From NCBI RefSeq assembly GCF_029714945.1, contig NZ_CP121634.1:1199001-1263000 (forward strand): a stretch of 64,000 nt of DNA, in the 5' to 3' direction. Positions 49,268 through 56,962 of this stretch are shown here, one piece after another. The notes under the pieces were generated by a model, which was not told where the DNA came from, did not search any database, and saw only the letters and a program-made list of their open reading frames with translations. Both the position numbers and the translations under genes were made by a program. The number at the start of each line of letters is the position of its first letter. The first letter of the stretch is position 1. Source of the stretch: Bradyrhizobium sp. CIAT3101 (GTDB taxonomy: Bacteria; Pseudomonadota; Alphaproteobacteria; Rhizobiales; Xanthobacteraceae).

Positions 49268-51121
49268 CTACGTCGCCTCAGTCGTCACTTTTTTTTTGAA
49301 CACGTTTCGAATGTTGTCCAACAGCTCCACCTTCACGCCGTTGCGACGCATGATGAAGCTCTGCTGGAGCACCGAGAGCGTGTTGTTCCAGGCCCAGTAG
49401 ATCACGAGGCCCGCCGGGAAGCCCGCCAGCATGAAGGTGAAGATCAGCGGCATCCAGTTGAAGATGATCTGCTGCGTCGGATCCGGCGGCGTCGGGTTCA
49501 GCTTCATCTGGAACCACATCGTGATGCCCATGATGATCGGCCAGATGCCGAGCGCGAGGTAATGGCCGAACAGCGGAAGCGTGGTCGGATCGAACGGGAT
49601 CAGGCCGAACAGCGTGAACAGATTGGTGGGATCGGGCGCTGAGAGGTCCTTGATCCAGCCGAAGAACGGCGCGTGCCGCATTTCGATGGTGACGAACAGC
49701 ACCTTGTAGAGCGAGAAGAACACCGGGATCTGGATCACCACGGGAAGACAGCCGGCGACCGGATTGATCTTCTCCTTGCGGTAGATCTCCATCATCTCCT
49801 GCTGCTGCTTCACCTTGTCGTCGGGATAGCGCTCTTTCAGCGCCTGAAGCTGCGGCTGGACCGACTTCATCTTCGCCATCGAGGCGTAGGACTTGTTCGC
49901 CAGCGGGAAGAACAACAGCTTCACGATCACGGTCACGAGCAGGATCGAGATGCCGAAATTGCCGAAGAAGCGGTAGAAGAAGTCGAGACCGAGGAACATC
50001 GGCTTGGTGATGAAGTAGAACCAGCCCCAGTCGATCAACAGATCGAAATGGTTCAGCCCGAGCGCCTTGTTGTAGCCGCCGAGGCCTGCGAACGGGAACA
50101 CGCCGACGACGCCGGCTTCCTTGGCACCGGCGAACAGCCGCGCGTTTGCGGTCGCCGTGCCGCCGATCGCGACGGTGACGGGATCGAGCAGATAGTCGGT
50201 CTGGTAGGTATGGACGTTGCCGACGAGGTTCGAGGAGAACTTCGCCTGAAGCTGGGCACTGGTGTCGGGCAGCAGCGCCGAAGCCCAGTACTTATCGGTC
50301 ATGCCGAGCCAGCCATTGGTGGCCTTGAAGTTGACCGACTTGGCTTCGTCGATCTTCTTGTAGGCATATTCCTGCAGGCCATCGAGATAGCCGATCAGGC
50401 CTTCATGCAGGATGTAATAGCCCGACACCTGCGGCGTGCCGTGGCGCGAGATCAGCGCGAACGGGTAGAGCGTGACCGGCGCGTTGCCGACATTGCTCAC
50501 GTCGTCCTTGATGGTGAAGAGATAGTGGTCGTCGACCGAGATGGTGCGGCGGAAGGTGAGGCCTTCGCCATTGTCCCATTTCAGCACCGCCGGAGAGGTC
50601 GGCGTCAGGCTGCCGCTGCCCTCCTGCTGCCAGACGGTCTGGGCATCGGGCATCTTCGCGGTCACGCCCGTCGCGGCCACCCAGCCGAACTCGGCGTAAT
50701 AGGGCTCTGCGGTGCCCGAGGGCGAATAGAGAATGATCGGCGGCGATTTCGGGTCGACCGTCTCGCGGAACTGCAGCAGCGCGAGGTCGTCGATGCGGCC
50801 GCCCTTGAGCGAGATGCTGCCGGCGAGGCGCGGCGTATCGATCTTCACGCGGGGGCTTGCGGCAATCGCGGTGTCGCGGCTGACGGTCGGCTGGACCTGC
50901 TGGTTGGCGCCCGGCGCGGTGGTGGGCGTCGTGCCGGCCTGCGGGGTGGCACCCGGCGTGGCGGATGCGGTCGGCTGCGGATTGGCCTTTTGCAGCTCGG
51001 CCTGGGCCTGCTGCTGGGCGCGCTGCTTCTCCATCGCCGGCACATTGTAGAAGTACTGCCAGGCGATCAGCACCAGGCCGGAGAGAATGACGGCGAGGAT
51101 GGTATTGCGATTGTCGGTCAT
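49268..51121 (-). CDS. yidC: Membrane protein insertase YidC
   Basis: The protein has 617 residues from ATG at 51121. NTILAVILSGLVLIAWQYF is the first TM. A Pro/Ala/Gln-rich linker follows, then a large periplasmic beta domain (about 90-355). The conserved core has FFYRFFGNFGISILLVTVIV, then PVAGCLPVVIQIPVFFSLYK with the KINPVAGC motif. VIYWAWNNTLSVLQQ closes the domain, with a short basic tail. It inserts inner-membrane proteins and follows rnpA in the conserved order. Confidence 0.97.
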   Translation of the reverse strand: MTDNRNTILAVILSGLVLIAWQYFYNVPAMEKQRAQQQAQAELQKANPQPTASATPGATPQAGTTPTTAPGANQQVQPTVSRDTAIAASPRVKIDTPRLAGSISLKGGRIDDLALLQFRETVDPKSPPIILYSPSGTAEPYYAEFGWVAATGVTAKMPDAQTVWQQEGSGSLTPTSPAVLKWDNGEGLTFRRTISVDDHYLFTIKDDVSNVGNAPVTLYPFALISRHGTPQVSGYYILHEGLIGYLDGLQEYAYKKIDEAKSVNFKATNGWLGMTDKYWASALLPDTSAQLQAKFSSNLVGNVHTYQTDYLLDPVTVAIGGTATANARLFAGAKEAGVVGVFPFAGLGGYNKALGLNHFDLLIDWGWFYFITKPMFLGLDFFYRFFGNFGISILLVTVIVKLLFFPLANKSYASMAKMKSVQPQLQALKERYPDDKVKQQQEMMEIYRKEKINPVAGCLPVVIQIPVFFSLYKVLFVTIEMRHAPFFGWIKDLSAPDPTNLFTLFGLIPFDPTTLPLFGHYLALGIWPIIMGITMWFQMKLNPTPPDPTQQIIFNWMPLIFTFMLAGFPAGLVIYWAWNNTLSVLQQSFIMRRNGVKVELLDNIRNVFKKKVTTEAT

Positions 51122-51137
51122 CACTTTGATCTCGTCA

Positions 51138-51530
51138 TCAATCCGGTTTGCGGCTGGCGGCTGGGCCGGGCCTCGGCCCGCGTCCCTTGTTAGGTCCTTT
51201 GGCCGTATGCCGCGCGGGCTTCGTGAACGCTATGCGCAGATCGTCGAGCATGGTCGTGAAGTCGCGCGAGAGCGCGTCCCTGCGGCCGACCAGCACATAA
51301 TCATGATGGGGTTGCATCGAAACCGGATCGAGCCGCTTCACCAGTTCGCGAAGCCGGCGCCGGATGCGATTGCGCTCGGGGGCGTTGCCGTTCTTTTTGG
51401 TAACGGTGAAGCCGATCCGGATCGGGCCAGCGTCGTCGCGGATGCGGCTTTGCAGGACGAACGCGGGACTATTCACCCGCGCGCCATTGGCAACGGCGAG
51501 GAAATCCGCTCGCTGCCTCAGCCGATCCAT
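51138..51530 (-). CDS. rnpA: Ribonuclease P protein component
   Basis: The protein has 130 residues. It binds RNase P RNA and helps mature tRNA 5' ends. The RNR motif ERNRIRRRLRELVKRL is near residue 75, and RIGFTVTKKNGNAPERNRI precedes it. The tail is Arg/Pro/Gly-rich. It lies between rpmH (27 bp) and yidC (16 bp). Confidence 0.95.
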   Translation of the reverse strand: MDRLRQRADFLAVANGARVNSPAFVLQSRIRDDAGPIRIGFTVTKKNGNAPERNRIRRRLRELVKRLDPVSMQPHHDYVLVGRRDALSRDFTTMLDDLRIAFTKPARHTAKGPNKGRGPRPGPAASRKPD

Positions 51531-51557
51531 AATGAAATCCCAAAAAGGGGGTCCGGC

Positions 51558-51692
51558 TCAGGCGCTCAGACGCTTGCGGCCGCGGGCGCGGCGGGCAGCC
51601 AGAACCTTGCGACCGCCGGCGGTCGCGAGACGGGCCCGGAAGCCGTGGCGGCGCTTGCGCACCAGTTTGCTGGGTTGATAAGTCCGCTTCAC
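51558..51692 (-). CDS. rpmH: Ribosomal protein L34
   Basis: The protein has 44 residues. [20 protein letters not shown] is the invariant family sequence, and the end is [11 protein letters not shown]. The start is GTG at 51692 with GGAG 8 nt upstream. It is the first gene of the rpmH-rnpA-yidC-engB series. Confidence 0.97.
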   Translation of the reverse strand: MKRTYQPSKLVRKRRHGFRARLATAGGRKVLAARRARGRKRLSA

Positions 51693-51795
51693 GGGTTTTT
51701 CTCCGCTGACCGGGCAATTTGCCTGTAGAATTGATGGTAAAGTCCGGAAGATGCGGCCCCAAATGGGTCCTTTCCGGCCCCAGAAGAGCCGCTCC

Positions 51796-51812
51796 CGGTG
51801 TCGCACCGGGTC
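51796..51812 (-). promoter_or_regulatory. Hairpin in the rpmH leader
   Basis: A perfect 7-bp stem CCCGGTG/CACCGGG with a TCG loop lies about 15-30 nt after the predicted transcription start, in a leader of about 130 nt. A role in autogenous control or mRNA stability is possible but unproven. Confidence 0.4.
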
Positions 51813-51832
51813 ATCGCGGACAATTTGCGCGG

Positions 51833-51861
51833 CTTATAAGCGAGCGACTTGTTTTCGTCAA
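51833..51861 (-). promoter_or_regulatory. Sigma-70-type promoter of the rpmH operon
   Basis: On the minus strand, TTGACG (51856-51861) and TATAAG (51833-51838) are separated by exactly 17 nt. This is the best consensus-like promoter I found in the window. The remainder of the 362-bp space to 52055 holds the leader and the upstream region of the histidine kinase. Confidence 0.8.
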
Positions 51862-52054
51862 CGCCACAGGACCGCGCAGTTCCGGTGAATATCACTGTTT
51901 CCTTGGGGTTTTTAACCCTTGAGGTGGCGGATGGCGGTATCAGCGCCTACATCCCACCTTGGCAGATTAGCGATCCGTAATTTGACCACCCCCAGGGTCG
52001 GGTCGCATCCTCCAGCAGTCGAGCTCTATCAGAAGGCCAGCAGGGGCGATTTTC

Positions 52055-53584
52055 GTGGTAGCGACAGACCTCCAGCAGCCGACCCAGGATCCGGATCGCG
52101 TGACCGATCAGGATCCGGATGGGCCATTGGACCAGCCGGTGACGCGATCCCGCGGACCGGGTGGCCTCGGCCTGTCCGGCAAGCTGTTGCTGTTGACCGT
52201 CCCACTGGTGATGATCGCGGCCGTCCTGCTCTACGTGCCCGCGATCGCGAACTTCTGGGTCAACCGGCTCAACGACCGCGTCGCCGCGGCCAACACGGCG
52301 GCGCTGGTGCTCGATGCGGCGCCGCTCGGCATGGTGCCGGATTCGCTGTCGCGGGAAATCCTCAAAAGCATCAATGCGCGCGCGGTCGCGATCAAGATGG
52401 GCCAGCAGCGCCGCCTGCTCGCCAGCGACAATCTCCCCGCCACGATCGAGCATGACATCGATCTGCGCGACATGACGGTGTGGCAGGCCATCACCGGCTC
52501 GTTCCAGATGATGCTGGAGACCGGCAACCAGCCGATCCGCATCGTCGGCCCCGGCGTCGGCAACGCCCAGTTCATCGAAATCGTGACCGACGACCTGCCG
52601 CTGCGGCAGTCGATGTATCGCTTCTCCCGCAACGTCGTGGTGGTCGCGCTGATCATCGGCATTTTGACCGCCGGCCTCGTCTATCTCGCGCTCCATTATC
52701 TGTTCGTGCGGCCGATGCGGCGGCTGACGGCGAGCCTGGTCGGCTTCCACGAAAATCCCGAAAGCTCGGCGCGGATCATCGTGCCGAGCCAGCGCAGCGA
52801 CGAAATCGGCGTCGCCGAACGCGAATTGTCGGACATGCAGCGCGACCTGATGTCGATGCTGCATCAGAAGAGCCGGCTCGCAGCCCTCGGCCTCGCCGTC
52901 TCCAAGATCAACCACGATCTGCGCAATCTGCTGGCCTCGGCGCAGCTCCTGTCGGACCAACTCGCCAGCGTGCCCGATCCGCGGGTGCAGCGTTTCGCGC
53001 CAAAGCTGGTGCGCTCGCTCGAACGCGCCATCGCCTTCTGCCAGTCGACGCTGTCCTATGGTCGCGCCCAGGAGGCCGCGCCCGACCGGCGCATGATGCT
53101 GATCGAGCCGGTCGTGCTGGAGGTGCGCGAGACCGCCGGTCTTGCCAATGACGTCTCGATTGCCTGGGTCGCCGCGATCGAGCGCGGGCTCGCGGTCGAC
53201 GCCGATCCAGACCAGCTGTTCCGCGTGCTGCTCAACCTCGTGCGCAACGCCGCCCAGGCGCTGGAGAGCCATGCCTCCGGCGACGGCGGCCCGCAACAGA
53301 TCCGGATCACCGGAAAACGCGAAGGCGGGGTCGCCATCCTGGAAGTCTCCGATACCGGCCCGGGCGTGCCTCAGAAGACCCGGGAGCATCTGTTCGAGGC
53401 GTTCCAGACCTCCGGCCGCCCCGGCGGCAGCGGGCTCGGCCTTGCCATCGCAGCCGAGCTCGTCCGGGCCCATGGCGGCGACATCCATCTGGTCGAAGGC
53501 ACCATCGGCGCCACCTTCCGGATCGTCATTCCCGACCGCCCCGTGGAACTCCTCTCCATCCGCAACGAGCGGCAGCGGGCCTGA
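52055..53584 (+). CDS. Membrane sensor histidine kinase
   Basis: The protein has 509 residues. Two TM segments (LLLLTVPLVMIAAVLLYVPA and VVVVALIIGILTAGLVYLAL) flank a periplasmic sensor of about 120 residues. A HAMP-like stretch (FVRPMRRLTASLVGF) leads to the phosphoacceptor box SKINHDLRNLLASAQLL (His near 286). The ATPase domain has N-box LLNLVRNAAQAL, G1 VSDTGPGVP and G2 GGSGLGLAIAAELV. No response regulator gene is adjacent, so it is an orphan kinase. The start is GTG at 52055. Confidence 0.93.
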   Translation: MVATDLQQPTQDPDRVTDQDPDGPLDQPVTRSRGPGGLGLSGKLLLLTVPLVMIAAVLLYVPAIANFWVNRLNDRVAAANTAALVLDAAPLGMVPDSLSREILKSINARAVAIKMGQQRRLLASDNLPATIEHDIDLRDMTVWQAITGSFQMMLETGNQPIRIVGPGVGNAQFIEIVTDDLPLRQSMYRFSRNVVVVALIIGILTAGLVYLALHYLFVRPMRRLTASLVGFHENPESSARIIVPSQRSDEIGVAERELSDMQRDLMSMLHQKSRLAALGLAVSKINHDLRNLLASAQLLSDQLASVPDPRVQRFAPKLVRSLERAIAFCQSTLSYGRAQEAAPDRRMMLIEPVVLEVRETAGLANDVSIAWVAAIERGLAVDADPDQLFRVLLNLVRNAAQALESHASGDGGPQQIRITGKREGGVAILEVSDTGPGVPQKTREHLFEAFQTSGRPGGSGLGLAIAAELVRAHGGDIHLVEGTIGATFRIVIPDRPVELLSIRNERQRA

Positions 53585-53608
53585 TCGGCCAGCGGCCTGC
53601 AATCTCCT

Positions 53609-53708
53609 GTCATTCCGGGGCGCGCCTCTTGGCGCGAGCCCGGAATCCATAACCACCAGCCGGGGTAATGGATTCCGGGCCTGGCCCTTCGGGCCATCCC
53701 GGAATGAC
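53609..53708. repeat. Inverted repeat, family I (GTCATTCCGGGGCGCGCC)
   Basis: Left GTCATTCCGGGGCGCGCCTC followed by GGAATCCAT; right ATGGATTCCGGGCCTGGCCC followed by CCGGAATGAC. Each arm has an inner hairpin. It follows the histidine kinase gene and precedes the tRNA. Confidence 0.87.
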
Positions 53709-53842
53709 GAGCGAGTTGAAAATCTCCCCATCCCGGACCTTGCCAATCCGGCCAAGAGCGGTTAGTCAGAGCGCTCTTTCGCACCCCTCCCGGCGCTGTC
53801 TGGAGGCTGCAAGCGGGCCCAGCCCGCTGTCTTGCGAAAAAC

Positions 53843-53919
53843 GCGCCCGTAGCTCAGCTGGATAGAGCATCAGACTACGAATCTGAGGGTCGGACGTTCG
53901 AATCGTTCCGGGCGCGCCA
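53843..53919 (+). tRNA. tRNA-Arg (anticodon ACG)
   Basis: The cloverleaf is complete. Acceptor GCGCCCG pairs with CGGGCGC, and the D-arm is GCTCAGCTGGATAGAGC. The anticodon stem TCAGA/TCTGA holds loop CTACGAA with anticodon ACG (adenosine 34 is expected to be edited to inosine). The T-arm is GGACGTTCGAATCGTTC. GCCA is encoded at the 3' end. Confidence 0.97.
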
Positions 53920-54008
53920 TTCTGCCCCCTGTGCAGAATAAACCTGTCCAACCGCGAGTTTTGATCAGACCGGGCAGCCGTTCGCGCGCGCATCTGCCGC
54001 AACCTGCC

Positions 54009-54950
54009 CTAGGCCGCCACGCCCTGCTTGTCGTCGCCGATCAGACGGACCCGGTTGCGGCCGGCGGCCTTCGCGTCATAGAGCGCGATGTCGGCCTCCG
54101 CGAACAATTCGACGATCCGTCGACGATGCGGGCGGCCAACCAGGGCAGCTCCGATCGAGGCACCGACCTGGAGGCGCAGACCGTTCCAGAACAGCGGGCG
54201 GTTCAACATCATGACAGTCTGCTGCAGCACGCGCGCGATCCGCGCAGGATCTTTCGGAGCGCGCAGGATGATCGCGAATTCGTCGCCGCCGAGCCGGCCG
54301 ACCAGGCCGGCATTGTGGAAGGCCCGCCGCAGACGCTGCGCGACCTCGCACAGGCATGCGTCTCCGGCCAGATGGCCTGATGTATCGTTGAGCTGCTTGA
54401 AGCCGTCGAGGTCGATCAGAACGAGCGCTGACGCAAAGCTGTGATTCAGGCTGTCGTTGACGACCTCGCGATAACGGGCCTGAAACACCGCACGATTGGC
54501 GAGCCCCGTGAGCGGATCGGTTTCGGCCTGCTGCCGCAGGTTCTCCAGGGCCTGCCGGTCGGAGGTGACGTCCTGCTTGGAGCCGAAGATCCGCACCGGC
54601 CTTCCGCCCTCGCGCACCGCGTTGATCGAGAGGCGCATCCAGCGCTTTTCACCGCGCCAGGTCCTGATCTCGGTATCGAGCGTGACCGGGCAACCGCTCC
54701 GGATCACCTCGGCACGCGCCAGCTCCATGTGGCGCCGCGATTCGTCCATGTAGAGATCGACGATATTCGCGCGCCGCAGCGGATTGCTCTCGGGATAGCC
54801 GAAGATGTCGTAGACGCCCTGGGTCCAGCTCAGGCGCTCCGTCCCGAGTTCACATTCCCAGGCGCCGATGCGAGCGGCATTCAGAGCCTGATCGTACAGT
54901 CGTACGCGAACCTCGTCCGGCAAAGTCGAGGCAGCATGGTGTTCTGTCAT
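54009..54950 (-). CDS. PAS domain-containing diguanylate cyclase
   Basis: The protein has 313 residues. A PAS/PAC sensor (about 20-140: ARIGAWECELGTERLSWTQG to RIFGSKQDVT) is followed by a GGDEF domain. The active site is RLGGDEFAIIL near residue 219, and DPLTGLANRAVF starts the domain. No RxxD inhibitory site is visible just before the active loop. No TM segments are present, so it is cytoplasmic. It makes cyclic di-GMP. Confidence 0.93.
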   Translation of the reverse strand: MTEHHAASTLPDEVRVRLYDQALNAARIGAWECELGTERLSWTQGVYDIFGYPESNPLRRANIVDLYMDESRRHMELARAEVIRSGCPVTLDTEIRTWRGEKRWMRLSINAVREGGRPVRIFGSKQDVTSDRQALENLRQQAETDPLTGLANRAVFQARYREVVNDSLNHSFASALVLIDLDGFKQLNDTSGHLAGDACLCEVAQRLRRAFHNAGLVGRLGGDEFAIILRAPKDPARIARVLQQTVMMLNRPLFWNGLRLQVGASIGAALVGRPHRRRIVELFAEADIALYDAKAAGRNRVRLIGDDKQGVAA

Positions 54951-55019
54951 CGACGATCCGGCAGCCCGTCACGATTTCGCCCAAGGACTTAAAGGCTAAG
55001 GCGGCTGCGTTAACGAACT

Positions 55020-56807
55020 CTATACGCCGGCTCGGCTGCAATGATCGAATGCTTCGGTCCGTGCCCGCAATTCCTCCCGCACGCGATCAAGCACGCTCTC
55101 ATAGTCGCGCGTCTCGGTCTGCCGGAACAGCCGCACGCTCGGATACCAGGGGCTGTCCGCGCGATCGAGCAGCCAGCGGTAGTCGGGCGTCCATGGCAGC
55201 AGGATCCAGGTCGGGCGGCCGAGGGCGCCGGCGAGATGGGCGACGCTGGTGTCGACGGTGATCACGAGATCAAGGCAGCTGATCAACGCGGCCGTATCCG
55301 TGAAGTCGGTGAGATCGGCGGTCAGGTCGACAATGTCGCTTCGCTCGCGCAGGACCGCCGCATCGTGCGGGCGCGGGGCCTTCTGCAGGCTGACGAAGCT
55401 GGCATCGACGTCGAGGATGCCGGTCAGCGTTCGCAGCGGAATCGAGCGGGTCTCGTCGTTCACGTGGTGTGGATCGCCGGACCAGACCAGGCCGACCCGA
55501 AGCCTGGTGCGAGGACCGAGGCGATTCTCCCAGGCTTGAACAAGGCTGTCTGGAGGGGCGGGCAGATACGGTCCCGAGGGGATCGTATCGATACGGGTCT
55601 TGAAGGCGAGCGGCAGGCTGGATATCGGGCAGTGCAGATCGAAAGCCGGCAGCGTGCCCATGGCCGACCTCGGAATACAAAGGGATGCACCGCTCAGCGT
55701 CGACATCAGCCGATGCAACGGGTCCTGAACGACGAGAATGACGCGTGCTCCGCGCTCCGCCAGCATGGGGACGTAGCGGACGAAGTGGATGGTGTCGCCC
55801 AACCCCTCGTCGGCCGCGACAAGGATCGTCTTTCCCGCGATGTCGTCCTCCCCGAGCCACATCGGTCGCTGAAACTGAGGGTGTCTTGCCGATGACAGCT
55901 TCAATCGGGCCTGGTGTCCGCGCCAGCCGGCTTCGAGATTGCCTGTCAGGAGGTGGGCCAGAGATACATTCCACGCTGTCACCGTGCTGCTCAGCCCGAG
56001 CGAATTCATGCGATCGGACAGCGCGAACACCTCGTCGAAGCGATGAAGCTGGAAAAGCGCGACCAGCTTGTTGTCGAAGCCATCGACGAAGCGCGGCTTG
56101 ATCGAGATGGCCTTGTCGAACCACGCCAGCGCCTCGTCATTCCGGCCGAGCCGCCGCAACGAAAGGCCGAGATTGTTGCAGATCTCGGCATTGTCGGGAT
56201 CGAGTTCGTGTGCCCGCCTGCCGTCGGCCGCGGAGTCCTCGAACCGTTTCAGGCAATAGAGAACCCATGCGCGCGTCCGCAGCGTCGGGGCATGGTTCGG
56301 GCACAGGCTGTCGCTGAGATCAAGAGCTGCCACGGCCTCCTCGTTGCGCTCGAGCTTGTGGAGGAGAGCCCCGCTCTTATACAGAGCGTCGGGGTGATAT
56401 GGATCGAGCTTGAGTGTCTGTTGAAAGCTCGGCAGAGCCTGATCGAGCCGCGCAAGTTGAATGAAGATGTCGCCGCGCTGTCGCCACAGCTCGGCATCGT
56501 CGGGCCGAAGCTGAATCGCCTGGTCGATGACGTTAAGCGCCTCATCGCAGCGCCCATATTGCTGCAGGACCGTCGCGAAGCTCGCCAGATATTCGGGCTT
56601 CGGCGCGCGCTGGATCGCGCGAACGATCCACGCGAGGGCCTCGTTGTATTGCCTGGCCTGGAGAAACAGCAGCCCCATGAGATGCTGGGCGTCGGTGTGT
56701 TCCGCATCGATGCCAAGGGCCTGCTGATAGCAGGCACGCGCGTCGAGAGGCCGTCCCTCCCTGACATGCGCAAGGCCCGCTTCGCAGAAGGCGGCTGCTG
56801 TGCTCAT
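55020..56807 (-). CDS. TPR protein with C-terminal glycosyltransferase-like domain
   Basis: The protein has 595 residues. About six to eight tetratricopeptide repeats cover residues 1-270 (for example ALAWIVRAIQRAPKPEYLAS and PEICNNLGLSLRRLGRNDEAL-type units). The C-terminal part resembles GT-B glycosyltransferases of the ADP-heptose transferase/O-GlcNAc type: GLVWSGDPHHVNDETRSIPL, then LDLVITVDTSVAHLAGALGR and PTWILLPWTPDYRWLLDR. The substrate is unknown. It starts 155 bp after the RND operon end and reads in the same direction. Confidence 0.88.
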   Translation of the reverse strand: MSTAAAFCEAGLAHVREGRPLDARACYQQALGIDAEHTDAQHLMGLLFLQARQYNEALAWIVRAIQRAPKPEYLASFATVLQQYGRCDEALNVIDQAIQLRPDDAELWRQRGDIFIQLARLDQALPSFQQTLKLDPYHPDALYKSGALLHKLERNEEAVAALDLSDSLCPNHAPTLRTRAWVLYCLKRFEDSAADGRRAHELDPDNAEICNNLGLSLRRLGRNDEALAWFDKAISIKPRFVDGFDNKLVALFQLHRFDEVFALSDRMNSLGLSSTVTAWNVSLAHLLTGNLEAGWRGHQARLKLSSARHPQFQRPMWLGEDDIAGKTILVAADEGLGDTIHFVRYVPMLAERGARVILVVQDPLHRLMSTLSGASLCIPRSAMGTLPAFDLHCPISSLPLAFKTRIDTIPSGPYLPAPPDSLVQAWENRLGPRTRLRVGLVWSGDPHHVNDETRSIPLRTLTGILDVDASFVSLQKAPRPHDAAVLRERSDIVDLTADLTDFTDTAALISCLDLVITVDTSVAHLAGALGRPTWILLPWTPDYRWLLDRADSPWYPSVRLFRQTETRDYESVLDRVREELRARTEAFDHCSRAGV

Positions 56808-56962
56808 CGCTGCTCAAGTCCCGTTCATGGCGAACGTCCACCTCGACGGCGGCAGCGGCTTCTGACGGGCGCAACCCCGCCTCTCTGGCGTCGCGGTTGA
56901 TTCGACTTCAGCAGGGGGAGATTGCGCGAGGCTTACGGCCAGGCTCGGAGTCCCTGGGCGTC

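Noticed and set aside
53919..53939. Hairpin ATTCTGC/GCAGAAT as tRNA-Arg terminator
   Set aside because: The stem is only 7 bp, shares a base with the tRNA CCA end and has no T run, so it is too weak to call.
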